Source of the DNA: Megamerina dolium
Lineage: Eukaryota; Arthropoda; Insecta; Diptera; Megamerinidae
Length of the DNA: 64,000 nucleotides
Assembly: GCA_963854835.1 (NCBI GenBank)
Contig: OY978526.1
Span: 9,751,277 to 9,815,276, forward strand
Direction of reading: 5' to 3'
The translations under genes and the position numbers were made by a program. The notes beneath the pieces are model-generated. The model made no database searches. It saw only the letters and a program-made list of their open reading frames with translations, and was not told the origin of the DNA. How positions within the stretch are numbered: position 1 is the first letter of the stretch; every line of letters begins with the position of its first letter. Of this stretch, positions 12,801 through 24,480 are shown in pieces.

Positions 12801-13273
12801 TTCGAAAAGTAATCTGCATTTTTTTTTCTAAACAGATATAATTACTACTACTATAATTTTTAATAGATTGTTTTTTTTTTTTTCTTTTGTTTTGCTATGC
12901 TCATTGTTTATTTGAGTCCACATATGCGAACTTTGAAATATTGTGATAAAACACTTGAGCTTGTATATTATTACGTAGCAAAGGCATAAATACATACATA
13001 TGTACATGTATGGTATATATGTAAATATTGGAGTTTCTCTAAATATACCTACATAATTTATGACTGATTCTATTTAAACTTTAAAAACTACACTATATAT
13101 TGTAAATAGTACTTACCACAGTCTTCAAATGGCAACGTTTTCATCCTTAAATATTTTCTATAAATCATATTTGTTGTTCTTGATATATCAGCAGCAATAA
13201 TGACATCGTTATACTCGTTGAAAGCAATTATAAAAAGCATATAAATATAGAAACGTTCCAAAGCGCATCGCAT
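6851..13273 (-). CDS. Npc2f: NPC2/ML-domain secreted lipid-binding protein
   Basis: Four small exons on the minus strand: 13273-13117, 10768-10661, 7200-7031 and 6937-6851. The frame is kept (phases 1, 1, 0), giving about 173 residues ending in TGA. A signal peptide covers about the first 25 residues. The mature part has the NPC2 cysteine pattern: LPFEDCG, ISSCSSIPC (5 apart), DPCDDNHEC (6 apart) and a final MVIC, which predicts the three conserved disulfides of the MD-2-related lipid-recognition fold. The central C-E-M-Q-R-G-S-T-V strand is also typical. The family binds sterols or other lipids, in lysosomes or extracellularly; insects have expanded it, with roles in sterol transport, immunity and chemosensation. 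Introns 1 (2.3 kb) and 2 (3.5 kb) are long, and intron 2 carries a maT remnant and a SINE fragment. The paralog choice Npc2f rests on remembered Drosophila neighbourhood, not on alignment. Confidence 0.82.
7400..8220 (-). pseudogene. Broken maT-type (DD37D) Tc1/mariner transposase
   Basis: Inside intron 2 of the NPC2 gene. Read on the minus strand in shifting frames, it shows a helix-turn-helix-like start (GKGDVFRTLQ then RTPQTIKAVKKRI) and, at 7620-7440, the catalytic-core tail DLNPLDYKLWSVLE followed by an ESLKRALVRA helix. NPLDYxxWSxLE with D at the third catalytic position is typical of the maT clade of Tc1/mariner elements. Frameshifts near 7800 and 8070 separate the parts, so it encodes no working enzyme. 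I could not define the terminal inverted repeats; ATTAATCGA-rich palindromic DNA flanks it at about 7290-7310 and 8470-8570 and may belong to it. Confidence 0.72.
8261..9555. other. Part of NPC2-gene intron 2 without recognised features
   Basis: AT-rich intron sequence. The stretch 8470-8570 repeats ATTAATCGA on both strands and could fold back on itself. Nothing else recognisable. Confidence 0.4.
9560..9690 (+). repeat. Degenerate tRNA-headed SINE fragment
   Basis: Contains the anticodon-arm and box-B-like part (TTCTGAGTCGTAGATCGTGA, then GTTCGATC) and the family body motif TTTCTTTCGAACGGTG at about 9647-9662. This matches copies at 38712, 39590 and, inverted, 35969 and 60410. Similarity fades after about 9690, so the copy is truncated or old. 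It lies in intron 2 of the NPC2 gene. Confidence 0.6.
9691..10660. other. Remainder of NPC2-gene intron 2
   Basis: AT-rich intron DNA; short ORFs such as 10285-10467 have no gene character. No repeat family recognised. Confidence 0.4.
10769..13116. other. NPC2-gene intron 1
   Basis: AT-rich, low-complexity intron with short homopolymers and TATATA runs. No coding or RNA feature recognised. Confidence 0.45.
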
Positions 13274-14264
13274 AATGTATGTGTTAATGTAAAATGTGTA
13301 AATATATATAAAATTGAACCCTCTTATATATTGTATGTATATATTTAAAAATCACAAAATAAAAAAAAAATTTAACTTATTTAACACTTGATTAGACCTT
13401 TCGTTACCGTGGTCAGAAAACAACTGTTTTTTGATTAAGCTTACTCATTTCTTAAAGAATTTATTTGACTGTCAATATTGCTTGTAATCAGTTGATTTAA
13501 TACAATATAATATTAAAACGAATGCAGTTTTTTTAATCGGCGCTATTTTACCCACTTAAGTCATAAGGCCAAATAATCAATCTTTAGCATATCATTTAGT
13601 TAATACCGAATGATTAATTGACCACATACATATAATAGCACATTTATTTAGACCTAAATGTGTGTGTGTGTGTAGGTATACTTACACATGTATATATCCG
13701 TGCGGTTTGGTATACAACACTATAGTTTTATTGTTACTAAATGTGGATTAGTATTAACATTTTCGTTTGTTATGAACTCTTATCCAACTATACGATTTAA
13801 TTGATTGTTCGTTTTGAAAAATGAATAGGACATCGATAAGTGGATATAGTATTTTTTACAAAATGGCATAATAATTATGAAGCAAAAGTGTCCTAATAAT
13901 TTCATGATTTATCCTTCCAATCCCACATATCATATTTTATTAACTACTAAAACATATTATTAACAATTTCACTTTTATAGGTGAGGAATTCATATTTACA
14001 TCAATAATTTCAATATGAACAATTATATGCTGTACAAGCAAAAAAAAAAAACAAAAAAAAAAAGAAATAAACAAAGAAAGCAAAAATAGCATATGATTAT
14101 ATAAAATATGTATTTCTAGTTTCTTTTATTCAAGCAATATTAAAAATATTGTGCTGGATTTTGAAGATGTATATGATTTTATTATAATACAATTAATATA
14201 TGTAAATATATTGTTATTGCTATAAAGTATGTATGTATATGGTATGTCATTATTAAAATTGCAT
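13274..14264. other. Spacer between NPC2 gene and Sec10
   Basis: Holds the promoter of the NPC2 gene and the 3'UTR of Sec10, both on the minus strand. A (GT)n run lies near 13658-13673, an A-rich tract near 14040-14065. No ORF of note. Confidence 0.45.
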
Positions 14265-16818
14265 TTACTCAATAATGCTTTTTAAGTAGTTTGTATTCTT
14301 TATAAATCTAAAATCGGCACGCAGTTGTATGAATTGTCGTACTACCGATTTATCCAAATAGTTCTGTTTGCAAAATAAACAAAGAAAACAATATAATATA
14401 AAAACAAGTGGACAACTTTCTATTAATAGTCCTTACCAAAGTTTCACCCGTGCATACTTCTTGTAAATTTTCTGGTTTTACAAGCAGTAAATTGCACAAA
14501 GCATGTAGAATATCAAATAATTGTGCCACCAATGGGCTATCCAATTCACGGATACATTTACGATATTCATTTACATCACAAATTGCGCACATTGCACCGG
14601 CAGTATTAAATTGCATTGTTTGCAAATGATCGTATATGACCCTATGAAGGCGCACACCAAATTCATTGAGTACATTCTGCAGATTTTCTCCATCGACACA
14701 TTTTTTTGTTTGTCCAATAATTGTTTGTAAATTTTGCACAACATATAAGCACGCCTAATTGCAAATAATTATTAAACACCATATATACAAGCAATGCATA
14801 CAATTTGTTGCTACTCACCGAGGATGATATCGTATCAGCATCCGTTTCCGGTTTATAATCCGTTTTCTTCTGTTCGGTTTGTAAATAAATTTTAACCCAA
14901 CCAATGACAGCACTGATAGACCGATCAAGACCCTGATCGAGTTTGGTCTCAATCTGTTCCATTAGAATACGCTTCTTGAAAACATAATCGGAATATTTTG
15001 GTGTGTTTCTACAATAGAATTTATGCATTTAATTAGGAAATTAAATCACACTTCATACGCTTACAAGACGCAAGGCACCACAGAGTTATTGCAGAGCTTA
15101 TCGAGAAGATGCACAATAATATTTGTCTTTTGCACGACATCGAAGAAATACATTTGAGGACATGTTTTACTCTCGGCAATGGGAATTGCTTGCGAACCCA
15201 ACTCTAAGGCATAGTTGACGTGTTCATGCATCAGAAAACGTAATAGTATATCATTGAGTTTAATTACATTTGCGGGTAATTCGTTGCCGTTCGATAATAG
15301 GCGACAACGTTTCAGAGAAGTTTTTGCTTCTTGCAACAGATTAATCGCCAATTCTTCGGAAAGAAAAGTTTCTCCACCATAATCCTCGATTTGTGCAATA
15401 TTAATGTTGGCACGTGTGCCTATTAAGGCCTGCATATCGCGACGTAGTTCTTGAAAACGTTCCGTTGGCTTCTTTTGATGTTTCTTACTAGCATAGAACT
15501 TTTCTAATTCCGAAGAGCATTTTGCCGTTAGCCATTTGGCTTCTATTTCAGCATATGTAGAGAGATGCTTTGCGAAAATTTGTTGTGTAAGTTTATTTAG
15601 AAGATCATCGTCTATAGTTGACATATACATTTGCAAATCCGTAGATAATTTTAACGTTCTACAATATTCGAATGGAACAAGTTATTATTTTCTTATAAAT
15701 AGCAGTACGTGTATGTGCATTACCTTGAGTACAACTCATATAAAGTGCGCAGGTATTTTTCTTCATCTCTTCGGTCATCCAATTTAGTCATCGCATATTG
15801 ATGCAACTTCAACTGATATATGTTAAGTATAAATTTGGACATAACTTGTGGTGGATTTGCAAATACTTTCTTGATAATCTCATAATGATGCTTACACATC
15901 GGTACAATACCAATAAATATATCCTTGCCACCATAAGGTGTCTACAAATAAATTCAATCAATTATTAGTGCATCTACTCATCGTAATAATCGATACTCAC
16001 CAATTGACTTTGTTCGATGTACGCATCAATACATTGTGCATAGCCTTTAAACTGCGACAATATCTGTGCTAATTTTTTCATCTTTTCTATATCCTCACTT
16101 TTTTGAGCCGATGCGAATTCCTCAATCAGACGACGCTCTACTTCATCGTATTTCTTTTCGATTTTATGTTTCGATTCGGCAAATTTTTCCATTGGCAAAT
16201 CCTGTGAGATAGTGTATAATTTTTGAATAACATCCGCAGCCTCATACAATTGTGCCGGATCAATGAAAATGTCATTAACAATGGGTCCCGGCACAAGAAA
16301 TTCAGACATGTAATTGAGTAGCTTTTGTGCCTCCACTGTACGACTGCGTGGTGTGTTAACATTCTCCAATTGTTCACCCAAATGTATAATCTTACCAGCT
16401 ACTGAGTTGATTTTTTCATCGAGCTGACCGAACCAATCAATCGCGGTCTGATGCCGTTCTTGTAGTTTGGAAATTTGTTTTGCATGTAATGTCTGCTCTT
16501 GTTTCAAAGACTCCTCCAGGCGTTCACACTTCTTTTGTTGTTTCTCTTGTAAAATGTTCAAATCTTTTATTGTTTGTATGAATGTTTCGTGTAGAGCAAC
16601 TGGATTAAAATCATCAGGTGTGGATCCACTAATACCTAATTCATTATTGGTGCGCCAAGTAAGTCGTTCAATAAACTCACTAACCTCAAAGGGATCCTAT
16701 AAGTTCAATAAATATACTTGTCTTAATAAATTCATCCTTTTTATTCATCACATATACATTCTAGGTATATAAAATTATTATATACCTGCTCAAATTCTTC
16801 CATATATTGTGATAACAT
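14265..16818 (-). CDS. Sec10: Exocyst complex subunit Sec10 (EXOC5)
   Basis: Seven minus-strand exons: 16818-16786, 16696-16001, 15941-15724, 15658-15065, 15008-14819, 14754-14437 and 14363-14265. They join in frame to about 715 residues, against 708 in human EXOC5. The N-terminal third is a coiled coil followed by the family signature HLGEQLENVNTPRSRTVEAQ. Later blocks also match Sec10 (ETFLSEELAINLLQEAKTSL, EQKKTDYKPE, MCAICDVNEYRKC, LFDILHALCNLLLV). Sec10 is a helical-rod subunit of the octameric exocyst, which tethers secretory vesicles to the plasma membrane, and is the main bridge to Sec15. The tiny first exon encodes only MLSQYMEEFEQ. The gene looks intact. The promoter region just right of it has an E-box and a CRE-like palindrome. 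Confidence 0.95.
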
Positions 16819-16890
16819 TTTGTAAATTTTTTTCAGCTAACTATTCAGGTGAAAGCATATAAACGGACTCGGACTCAAGTTGATAGCGAA

Positions 16891-16918
16891 AACAGCTGAT
16901 TATATTTATATGACGTCA
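16891..16918. promoter_or_regulatory. E-box plus CRE-like palindrome in the Sec10 promoter
   Basis: AACAGCTGAT at 16891-16900 matches the AWCAGCTGWT housekeeping E-box seen at other promoters in this window. TGACGTCA at 16911-16918 is a perfect CRE/ATF-type palindrome. Both lie 75-100 bases upstream of the Sec10 ATG on the minus strand. Confidence 0.45.
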
Positions 16919-17880
16919 TTGACATACACCCAGCAATCGAATTTATAAAATAAGCTGATAGCACATGTTGGCAACTTTTGTCCGCAAACTGTTCTGTTTC
17001 CACAAAAACATCACGGCTCACATATAGTAATTTTGTAAAAGAATTTCTAAAAGATTATTACACACTCAAATTATAAGACAGGGCAAGTAAAGAAAAATTC
17101 GACAAACACAGAAAGAAGGAAAACTAAAAAACAAACAAGCATAGGATTTTGACACTACTTGAAAATATTTTTGACATTACTTTTACACACTAAGGAAAGG
17201 TATGAACTACTGTTTAAATATATATCACGAGAGCCTAACATGCTTATAAGCTGGGCGCAATAGGGTCAGAAAGTTGTGGCTGCAATTTACAATCTCGAAT
17301 TTTGAGAAATTCTGCTGCCAGATAGTAATTTCCATAAAAAATTATTTTCGCTTTGTAACGCAGCGTTGCACTGAATTTATACAATAATATAGTGCTACTA
17401 TATTATGGAGGATTGTCCTTAAAAAAAGCTAGTTTGAAAATAAGAAAAGGCTAGAAAAATGCCACGAAGTAAAATTCTATATTTCGAAACTAATAATGTG
17501 TGCGAGTTCGCCTAAATTGGTGTCTAAATTGCGACTTTTCCTAAATTTGTCGAAATATGTCGATAGTGCAGTGATTAGAATCAATTTAAGAAATTTTCAA
17601 GCAACCTTTTCATACCTAAATACTCACTGTGAAAAAATTAAAACTGTTCTGTAGTATAGTAATCAGAGAAGTTCTATAAGCCTAATTTTTCATTTTGAAA
17701 CAGAACAAAATAAATATTTAAAAAATATAAGAAAATGAGAAAGTAAAAACAATATTCTATATTTTTAAACACGAAAATTTTCAAATTGCTGTTTTTTTTA
17801 AATATTCCAGTGTCATATCAATTTAGATCTTAAAATTTCGACGAACTCGCACACACCCTAAAAGACAAAAAAAAATGGCC
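16919..17880. other. Spacer upstream of Sec10
   Basis: AT-rich DNA between the Sec10 promoter and the repeat element that starts near 17880. No coding feature. Confidence 0.4.
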
Positions 17881-19790
17881 TTACAGTCGGCTGGGGCCGA
17901 CCAAATTATACCCTGCATATGTAGAGGTATATATAAATAGTTTGCTCGTATATCCATCCTTTTCTTCAACTACTTTGTATAGGAGCTACATTAAGAACCA
18001 GGCTACTTCACCAATTTTTGAGGAATAATTTCTGCCTATAATACTAAACTACCTAGGTTGCAATGGGTTGACCTAGGCGTATTATTTAGTAAGTTATGGG
18101 TGTTTTAATGTTTAAGATAAATCCCAGATTTTGTACGGAAGCTATATAAAAAGTGGGCGTGGCTTTCCTCTTTCTTGTATATCTAATTAATTTTTCAATA
18201 TCAATCCACACCTTAAATTTGGTTGTCCTACGCTAAATGGTTTGTAAGTTATGGAGCTTAAAAGTTTTAGTTTAATTCCCTTGACTTTGTATGGGAGACT
18301 CATGAAGGAGTGGGCGTGGCACACTGATTTTCTGCTAGATTATTTCCGACTACGATATTAATGTAAATGTCAATTATGGTTATTCTAGACATAAGATTGC
18401 CTAAGTTACAGCTGTTTCAATTTAAAATTTGTATGGGGGCTACGATAAACAGTGGGCGCGGTGCGCCCATTTTCTGTGAGCCTAATTGCTCGTACAATAC
18501 TAATCCATACCTTAAGTCTCGTTGTCCTACGCTAAATGGTTTGTAAGTTATGGAGCTTAAAACTTTTAGTTTAATTCCCTTGACTTCGTATGGGAGACTC
18601 ATGAAGGAGTGGGCGTGGCACACTGATTTTCTGCTAGATTATTTCCGACTACGATATTAATGTAAGTGTCAATTATGGTTATTCTAGACATAAGATTGCC
18701 TAAGTTACAGCTGTTTCAATTTAAAATTTGTATGGGGGCTACGATAAACAGTGGTGCGCCCATTTTCTGTGAGCCTAATTGCTAGTACAATACTAATCCA
18801 TACCTTAAGTCTCGTTGTCCTACGCTAAATGGTTTGTAAGCTATGGAGCTTAAAATTTTAGTTTAATTCACTCGACTTTGTATGGGAGACCCATGAAGGA
18901 GTGGGCGTGGCACACTGATTTTCTGCTAGATTATTTCCGACTACGATATTAATGTAAGTGTCAATTATGGTTATTCTAGACATAAGATTGCCGAAGTTAC
19001 AGCTGTTTCAATTTAAAATTTGTATGGGGGCTACGATAAACAGTGGGCGTGGTGCGCCCATTTTCTGTGAGCCTAGTTGCTCGTACAATACTAATCCACA
19101 CCTTAAATCTCGTTATTCTACGTTGAATAGTTTGCAAGTTATAACCGGTAACATTTTTTTTAATTTCCGCAACTTTGTATGGCAGACCCAAAAATGAGTG
19201 GGCGTGGCACACTGATTTTCTGCCAGATTATTTCCGACTACGATATTAATTTAAGTGTCAATTATGGTTATTCTATACAGAAGATTGCCGAAGTTACAGC
19301 AGTTTCAATTTAAAAGAAGTACAGACGCTTTGTATGGGAGCTACGCTAAAAGTAGGCTATTTTTGGCGACGTTATATAGTAGTATAATATAACTCTATGT
19401 GCCAAATATGGTTGTCCCAAGTGGTATATTATGTGAGTTATAGCAAGTTAAAAATTTTGAAAATTCCGAGGTTAGTCGCTTTGAATGCTTGGTGTGGGCG
19501 TGGCTATTGTCCGATCATGCCCAATATCAATCCCCTCCGTACCCTTGGATCATAGGTTACTTGTGCCAAATTTCGTCGAAATAGCTCAATATTTACTCAA
19601 GTTTTCGTGCGAACCAGCCGGGTGACAGACACACGGACGGACGGACGGACATCGTTAAATCGAAAATTTAAACGACGCTGATCACGAATATATATCTATG
19701 TCTATATCTCCGGAGATTCCTTCAAGTGGACACAAACATTCGACCGAAATGAATATACCTTGCATATTGCATTATGCAGGGTATAAAAGT
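17881..19790. mobile_element. Non-coding repeat element with inverted termini and internal tandem array
   Basis: The element begins with a GGCTGGGGCCGACC-type stretch and carries ATACCCTGCAT at 17908-17918, mirrored by ATGCAGGGTAT at 19774-19784. GC content and phrasing differ sharply from the flanks. Inside are repeated phrases: TGGGCGTGGC, CTACGCTAAATGGTTTGTAAG and TTCCGACTACGATATTAATG. Near its right end is an ACGGACGGACGGACGGAC tract (19633-19650) after a TTTCGTCGAAATAGCTCAAT block; similar blocks occur in interspersed repeats of many flies. No transposase ORF is present, so it looks non-autonomous. I do not assign a family. Confidence 0.7.
18195..19290. repeat. Tandem array of about 295-bp units (about 3.7 copies)
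   Basis: The anchor TGGGCGTGGCACACTGATTT starts at 18311, 18610, 18902 and 19199, giving spacings of 299, 292 and 297 bases. A second anchor, CTACGCTAAATGGTTTGTAAG, recurs ahead of the first three, with a diverged version near 19119. Units 1-3 are nearly identical over most of their length; unit 4 is more diverged. An older, poorer unit seems to precede the array near 18150. The array lies wholly inside the 17881-19790 element. Confidence 0.85.
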
Positions 19791-20554
19791 AGATCTAGCC
19801 TCAAAAAAAGCTAAATTGGCAACACTGTTGTAGACTTGGTATGATGATATGGTTTTATTAATAAGGTGACACTTGAATTGTTCGTCAAAATTGCATGCAA
19901 TGGTTTCTGCAGGCGATGTATAAGCACGCATATTATGTAACACGCTTGAGTCACTATGATTAATATACATTTTGTGCTTGAGTGTTTGGCAGAATATGAA
20001 TATGCGTGTTTTACATGCGCGTAATGATCTGCGTATCTGAAATTCCATTGTTTTTAGAGAATATAATAAAGTAAAGGCACACATTTGAAGTTGGAATTTT
20101 ATTTCTTTATTGTAAGAGAAAACTGAGTACACTGTTTTGCACAACAACAAAGTCCTCCTTTTAGAAAAAGAAAACGGTTTCACAGTTTAAATTAAGTCAT
20201 TATAATTAATCCACTGTTTGAATACATATAATTTCTAATTTATTAATAACAATAATGGATTTTTGTTTTATTTTTTATTATATAGCAACTAATATTTTCA
20301 AATGAAGCCCCTTTTTTCGAAACAAATGTTGTAAATTTTCATAAGTTTTCATAAAAGTGTATTTTTACATTGTTCTATTGTTTGTTAAATATGCTGTTGT
20401 TTCTTTTGTTATGAATTTATTTCTTATAAATTTGATATACATATTAATATTTTAGTTTAAAAAATACGAAATTTATTAAAAGCCAAAACGAACGAAAAAA
20501 AAAAACATTTAAAATCTTTATTCCAATCGTAACACATTAACACCGGTATTAGTT
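19791..20554. other. Spacer and Tsc1 3'UTR
   Basis: AT-rich. The minus-strand ORF at 19722-20183 starts in the spacer and runs into the repeat terminus; it has no domain and is taken as chance. The right part is the Tsc1 3'UTR. Confidence 0.45.
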
Positions 20555-23500
20555 TTATCTTTTTTGGTGCTGCGGCGGCTGTTGCTTTGTTTGATGGTAT
20601 TGTAGGTGAAAATGTGGATGCATATGACTGGACGTTGATGCTGTTAGATCGTAATTGTGCTCTCTCATTTCGAATGTCACACCGGATGTCGACACTACAT
20701 TTAATGCACTGACTAAGCTCGACGTGGCCGTAACCGTATTTGCTGAGGATGCTAAATCCAGTGATGGCAAACGTGTGCCTTCTATAATATTAGCTCCTGC
20801 GCTGACAACATTAATACTATTTGTTGCTTCGGATATCGGGGTCTCAACTAGTTGTTGTAAATTTTTCAGCTCTGTAGAACGTAAGCTTGCTGACAAACTT
20901 TCACTTGAGGCGAGCGACGTTGAAAGCGGTGAATTTCGATCCATTGACGATGCAATATCTAACAAATAACAAAATGTTAGTTACGTGCTTCTTAGCTTCA
21001 ACATACACATATACTTTCCTACCTGTTTTATCGGTGTCTGGTGAACAAGTGTGAGGTGCTATTGCTGGTTGTGCCTTTGTTATGGACATCATAATCTTCT
21101 CTTCCATTTGTGTTATGATTGTTTTTTGCACGTCGTACTTTTTATTCAACGTCTATGATGAAAATATGTTTATATATACTCGTATAACAAATGAAGCGCT
21201 CATATTTTCTCCAGTCTTACCTTATACTTCTCCTCATACTCATCCTTGACCGCCTTCAAAAGTCGTTTCTGCTCAGTTATAACCTTTTCATTGTTCACTA
21301 ATTGTGCTTGCATTTCGGCAATTTTGTGTCTGGCACTATCCAAATATGTGCTTCTCTCTTCTAAACTATGCTTTATATCTGCAAAGCAAAAAAAAAAAAA
21401 AATGCAATTATTATAATACAGTCAAATGTGGGGATATAGGCGACACACCTTTCAATTCATAATTATAGCTTTCCTGGAGCATTTGCAATTCAATATCTCG
21501 CAGTCTGTAATTATCGATTTCGGACAAACGATCACGACACTTTACTTGCACTTCACCCATAATAATAAACTCGGCTTCAAGTCGTGCCAATTCTTGTTTA
21601 CATTGCAGCCCAATTTCTGCCTGCACTTGGGCATGTTGCAGCTCCGAGTTCATATTGAAGACTTGTCCACGCAGTGCCTCCAACTCATAGTTGAGCTCTT
21701 TGCGATTGGACAATTCCTCGTTGAGGCGTGCTTGTAGATCTTCATTTGCCTGTCGTAAGCATTTGTTTTGTTCGCATTCATTTTGATATTTTGACTTCAG
21801 TACATTCAACTCTTCCGTGTACTTCAGTTCGCGCTCATTTGCAGTTTTTTTCGTTTTATCAATTTGCGTTGCCAGGTCTTTATTTTCAGCTAAAACTGTT
21901 TTTACTTGTTCTCTCAAACGATCACGCTCCATTTCAAGGCTACGCTTATCACGGCTTCGTCCCATCAAACGACGATTGCGTTCCGCATGTATTTCACGAC
22001 GATATCGCTCATATAGCAATTGCAAGCATAATAATTGGTACTGTTCCTGGTCTACTCTGTAATTTGGATCGTACATTTCCTTTGACGTGATGGTACGAAA
22101 CATAAATTCATCGAGTATTTCCTGTGGATACAACAGGTTCGATTCGTATGTGTTGCGCATCTCATTGCTCCGCACTAAGATTTCATACAGTGAATTTTCA
22201 TAGATCTGTGGCAAAATCTCAATGGTCTGCGACGCATTATCAATCGATGTGATTGTTTTTTTCTTTGCCATTGCAATCGACAACATTTTGCCACTCTTCT
22301 GCAAACGACATTCCCGTTGTGGTTTAACATTTACGCATTTTTCGTCATCCGCTCTACCTGAGCCATTTTCCAGTTTGTATTTCGTTGCAAGACATATCGA
22401 TGAACATGATTTTGTTCGTCGTACTTTATTTGAATCGCTGCAGATCACAAAGCCAGGCTCCTTCTTATCCATCTTATCATAGCTGGAGTCATTGTAGCAA
22501 TAACTGGCCATGCGGTTACGTCTTTTAATGCCCTTAGCTAGTAGCTGCATCGATTTGCTTGTCGGTATATGAAGACCACCAGCCGTACACATCGAACGCT
22601 CTGTTTCATTGCATTCGTGGTATTCCTTTGAAATGTGATCCCCCGTTGAGTTAGTCAAATGCGAAGAAACGTCCGACTCGATATCCGGCGTATCACATTT
22701 GGATACTGTAATCAATATTAAGAGTACAAAATTAGCTTGTTGTAAATTGCATACCAATGACTACTTACAGTTAACGTCTATTGGTGAGCGATAGCCTAGT
22801 TTTAGAGCTTGCGACTCAATCGTTTGGAAAGGACTGTGAGTTTGTGTACGATCTTGGATAACCTGTTGTAGTCGACGTTCGTACGTCGTGGTAACACGAG
22901 TCACCAGGCGTGCACTAAGTTCTTGTTCCAACAGTGTCGTAGATACAGTGCAACCCTCCGTCGACATATCAGGATAGTTGAATTGATTTTGTTCCCTGCG
23001 CATCGGTGACGATGGTTGACTGGAGGCAAAGATAGCTCGAACAGCGCGCGGATTTGCTATTGTCGGTGCAGCAAGTAGTGGTGAATGTTTCACTTCTTTT
23101 ATATCTTTCATTGGAGTAGTTTCTGGTGTTGCCTCAACAGCTGCCTCTGGTGGAGATGATCCTGTCCCACCAAGTAACTGACCACTGGCACCGGATGCTG
23201 GTAGTGTTAGCATATATGATGGTGTCGGTGTTAATGGTATTGGACCAGAAGCTGTTATTTCGTTGTGTGGACTCCATATGGAAGTATTTGTGCCACTCCC
23301 ACCAATACTGCCATCGAACCGAGAAATGTACCCAATTTTACTCTGGAGGTCCTTAAGTTGATAAGAAAATTGCTTGCCCGAAGCTGCAGATCTATTGTGG
23401 CGCAAACGACCAGGTGTGTGACGCACTCCGTCAGGTGTATCATACAAATCCAATAATGTCATTTGACAGCCAAGAGTTTCGGTATTCAAATCCTATTAAT

Positions 23501-24480
23501 TCAGTGCATTTCAATTAAATACCCGAATGCATAGAAATTAGTATATTACGAACTTACTTGATGTATAACGGGCAACGATAAAATTGCACACTCCATGACC
23601 ACATCATGTGGTTCCATTTCCTTCCAACGAGTATGAGTGACTTCAGTTTCAGTTGTTGCTGTCACCAATAATGGGTGAACTCGCACAGTCTCCAGCAGCG
23701 GTTTGATGGTATGATGAAATATGGCACCTTTCTCTTTCTTAACGAATTCGCTTATAAACGCTAAGAAGTTGCACGGATACATTCCATATAAACGGTGAAA
23801 AAGCATCTGTAGGCCAAGTTGCAAATGGACGAGTTTATCGTCCGAAAGTTTACTTGGATTTTGGCAATTCCATGACGCCAATCGTCCAAAGACATGGAAT
23901 AGATCATTGAGAAAATTCGGAACTAAATTTGGTATAATAGGTAGCAGAGTGATGATGGAAAGAAGAGCGCTCATGAGGGGTACAATTTCGTTTTCGGTCT
24001 GTTTCAAAAATAAATTTCATTAAACTATGCACGCAGAATTCGTTTGACATTTGATTTGATTTCAACTTACAAGGAGTAGTTTTATAATATCTTTGAACAA
24101 ACGATGCTTCTCGACTTTGTACAGCCATGTGGGATGTTTTCGTACGACAAAACAAAACAAATTAAGCGCTTGTACGCGATGTGTTTGTGTTTTCAGCCAC
24201 TCTGACAATCGGTCAAATATATAGTTGTAATGCGGTGACTGAACCTTAACTAACACCTCGATTATTCGCACCGAACCTGTTTTAAAAAAGTACTCCATCA
24301 TATAGTGCACCATCCACTGCTCTTTGCCTAGAAGTATTAAAATGTTATTTGCAACGTTTTATACTCGACATTATAACATTACTCACTTTGTGAGAACATT
24401 TCCACGAACTTTTTCTTAGCCTGCTCGCACTCGTGAGTTTGATTCGACTCCAAATCACTAAATATTTTCTCAATATCCAT
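20555..24480 (-). CDS. Tsc1: Hamartin (TSC1 tumour suppressor)
   Basis: Eight minus-strand exons: 24480-24387, 24327-24071, 23998-23558, 23492-22769, 22705-21449, 21378-21221, 21152-21023 and 20958-20555. They give about 1154 residues; Drosophila Tsc1 is about 1100. The N-terminal helical-repeat domain (residues 1-265) carries hamartin landmarks: MLFHRLYGMYPCNFLAF and WKEMEPHDVVMECA. A Ser/Thr/Pro-rich middle is followed by a long coiled coil from about residue 710 to 1000, and then a low-complexity tail. Hamartin stabilises Tsc2/tuberin; together they are the GTPase-activating complex for Rheb at lysosomes and so restrain TORC1. The start ATG at 24480 opens directly into conserved sequence. 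The gene is head to head with GatB, 1.27 kb away, and looks intact. Confidence 0.95.

Noticed and set aside
17908..19784. CRISPR-like or bacterial repeat array
   Set aside because: Units are about 295 bases with no unique spacers, in a fly genome; it is a tandem satellite-like array.
19722..20183. 153-residue minus-strand ORF
   Set aside because: It runs from spacer into the terminal part of the repeat element and has no recognisable domain.
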